Assembly (NCBI GenBank): GCA_963827515.1
Contig: CAWHBF010000003.1
Coordinates: 62,001-126,000, forward strand
Length of the DNA stretch: 64,000 nucleotides
Reading direction: 5' to 3'
Source: JABFSA01 sp963827515
Lineage (GTDB): Bacteria > Acidobacteriota > Vicinamibacteria > Vicinamibacterales > UBA2999
Shown here piece after piece: positions 63,057-64,000 of this stretch (position 1 is its first letter; each line of letters starts with the position of its first letter). The notes under the pieces are model-generated. The model worked only from the letters and a program-made list of their open reading frames with translations, was not told the origin of the DNA and searched no databases. The translations under genes were made by a program, and so were the position numbers.

Positions 63057-64000
63057 CGGGCTCCGGTGGGGGCGGCGACCGTCTCGTCGATCACCTCTCG
63101 CAATCGCTGCACGTGATTTTCGCGCGAAAATTGCTGCGCGGTGCGACGGATCCGATCAGAGTCGAATCGGGTCGAGGCTACACGATTGAGCGCCGCGGCG
63201 AGCGACGCCACGTCAGTATCGGGATACAAGATGCCGTTCTCCCCGTCGATGACGGTCTCGATGGCCCCGCCTCGGGCCAACGCCACCACTGGACGTCCGC
63301 AGGCCTGCGCCTCGACTGTCACGATACCGAAGTCTTCCTCGCCCGGCAACAGCACCGCCTGGGCTTCGCGATATTCCTTCCTGACTTCATCGTTGCTGAG
63401 GCGGCCAAGGAACGCCACATGACGTCCGGCGCGCGCCTCGAGGCGTGACCGATCGGGGCCATCGCCGACGATGCGCAGCGTTGCGCCCACCCGTTCGCAG
63501 GCGGCAATCGCCAGGTCGATCCGCTTGTAGGGCACCAACGCTGACACAATCAGAAAATGGGAGCCCGGCGTGACGTCGGATGGATGAAAGAAGGTGGTAT
63601 CGACAGGGGGGTACACGATTGTAGCCTCGCGGCCGTAATATCGGCGTATCCGCCCGGCGACGTGCGCGGAGTTGCCGACGAATCGGTGAACCCGTGCCGC
63701 GGTGGCGGCATCCCAGCGCGCCAGGCGGTCCATCACCGGCCTGTAGAGCCACCGGCTCGCGAGGTACCCCTTTCGTTCCGGACCGAAGTATGCGTCGAAC
63801 TGATCCCAGGCGTATCGCATTGGCGAGTTGCAGTAGCAGAGATGGCGCGCATGTTCAGGAACGAGCACCGCTTTGGCCGCGCAAGTGCTCACGCTGACGA
63901 TCAGGTCGTACCGGTCCAGCTTCAGGCGCTCGATGGCGGCAGGGAAGAGCGGCAGGTAGTACCTGTAGTGCGATCGCGCGAAGGGCAGCCGCTGGATGAA
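63050..64000 (-). CDS. Glycosyltransferase family 4, N-terminus outside the window
   Basis: The frame is open from base 64000 to 63050, 316 residues visible. The start is beyond the window; the GTG at 63892 is internal. The first visible text (YYLPLFPAAIERLKLDRYDL, IVSVSTCAAKAVLVPEHARH) belongs to the N-terminal lobe. The C-terminal lobe has VSALVPYKRIDLAIAACERV, LRIVGDGPDRSRLEARAGRH and the nucleotide-sugar motif AVLLPGEEDFGIVTVEAQAC (E-x7-E pattern). It is a retaining GT-B enzyme, probably a mannosyl- or glucosyltransferase in exopolysaccharide assembly. Its stop overlaps the WbaP-type gene by 7 nt. Confidence 0.92.
   Translation of the reverse strand, partial: FIQRLPFARSHYRYYLPLFPAAIERLKLDRYDLIVSVSTCAAKAVLVPEHARHLCYCNSPMRYAWDQFDAYFGPERKGYLASRWLYRPVMDRLARWDAATAARVHRFVGNSAHVAGRIRRYYGREATIVYPPVDTTFFHPSDVTPGSHFLIVSALVPYKRIDLAIAACERVGATLRIVGDGPDRSRLEARAGRHVAFLGRLSNDEVRKEYREAQAVLLPGEEDFGIVTVEAQACGRPVVALARGGAIETVIDGENGILYPDTDVASLAAALNRVASTRFDSDRIRRTAQQFSRENHVQRLREVIDETVAAPTGARW

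Overview
The window is GC-rich bacterial chromosome, densely coded on both strands, and most likely comes from an acidobacterium of the Vicinamibacteria type. That placement is inferred from gene content: an Oar-like TonB-dependent receptor with an N-terminal carboxypeptidase-regulatory domain, a VWFA-related exported protein, an ECF sigma factor followed by a serine/threonine kinase, exported heme-c and beta-propeller proteins, and dispersed palindromic intergenic repeats. No rRNA, tRNA, CRISPR array, integrase or IS transposase was found.

Layout. 1-15 kb: the 3' end of a PhoD-like phosphatase; a minus-strand run (7321 to 772) encoding a heme-c/beta-propeller protein, a cyclase-family protein, a small membrane protein, an alpha/beta hydrolase, a ModA-like binding protein and an AsmA-like protein; then another heme-c protein, a 1.1k-residue outer-membrane receptor, a secreted propeller, a zinc ribbon and a diheme cytochrome. 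15-24 kb: an MBL hydrolase, a CDP-alcohol phosphatidyltransferase, a kinase/ECF-sigma pair, an FKBP isomerase, a cupin-like protein and a 0.8 kb repeat-rich non-coding stretch. 24-30 kb: a GGDEF/EAL protein, an exported methyltransferase, and a translationally coupled ATP-grasp/zincin pair of unknown function. 30-42 kb: oligoendopeptidase F, arginase, hemE-hemG, a predicted PD-(D/E)xK-like protein with a histone-H1-like tail, a TVP38 membrane protein, rpiB, a VWFA protein, a LysR regulator and a solitary DNA methyltransferase. 43-50 kb: a D,D-carboxypeptidase, FdhE, glgA-trxA-trxB, and an iscS-type desulfurase with mnmA (tRNA thiolation). 50-60.5 kb: a plus-strand run with bactofilin, a methyltransferase-like protein, SAM hydrolase, acyl-CoA dehydrogenase, glpX, an MFS transporter, a GH99-like protein, hflX, a TPR/SLH lipoprotein and pgsA. 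60.6-64 kb: a minus-strand exopolysaccharide cluster (UDP-xylose synthase type epimerase, WbaP-type transferase, GT4).

Two features cut across the window. First, about sixteen single-base reading-frame breaks lie in otherwise conserved genes, including housekeeping genes. Fourteen act as one extra base and two as one missing base. This pattern is best explained by uncorrected long-read indels, so the affected genes are annotated here as single CDSs spanning the break. Second, the intergenic regions carry several palindromic elements: a 167-bp MITE-like palindrome at 33380-33546, a 268-bp GTTC-rich inverted repeat at 32147-32414, and a family of short elements sharing one conserved end.
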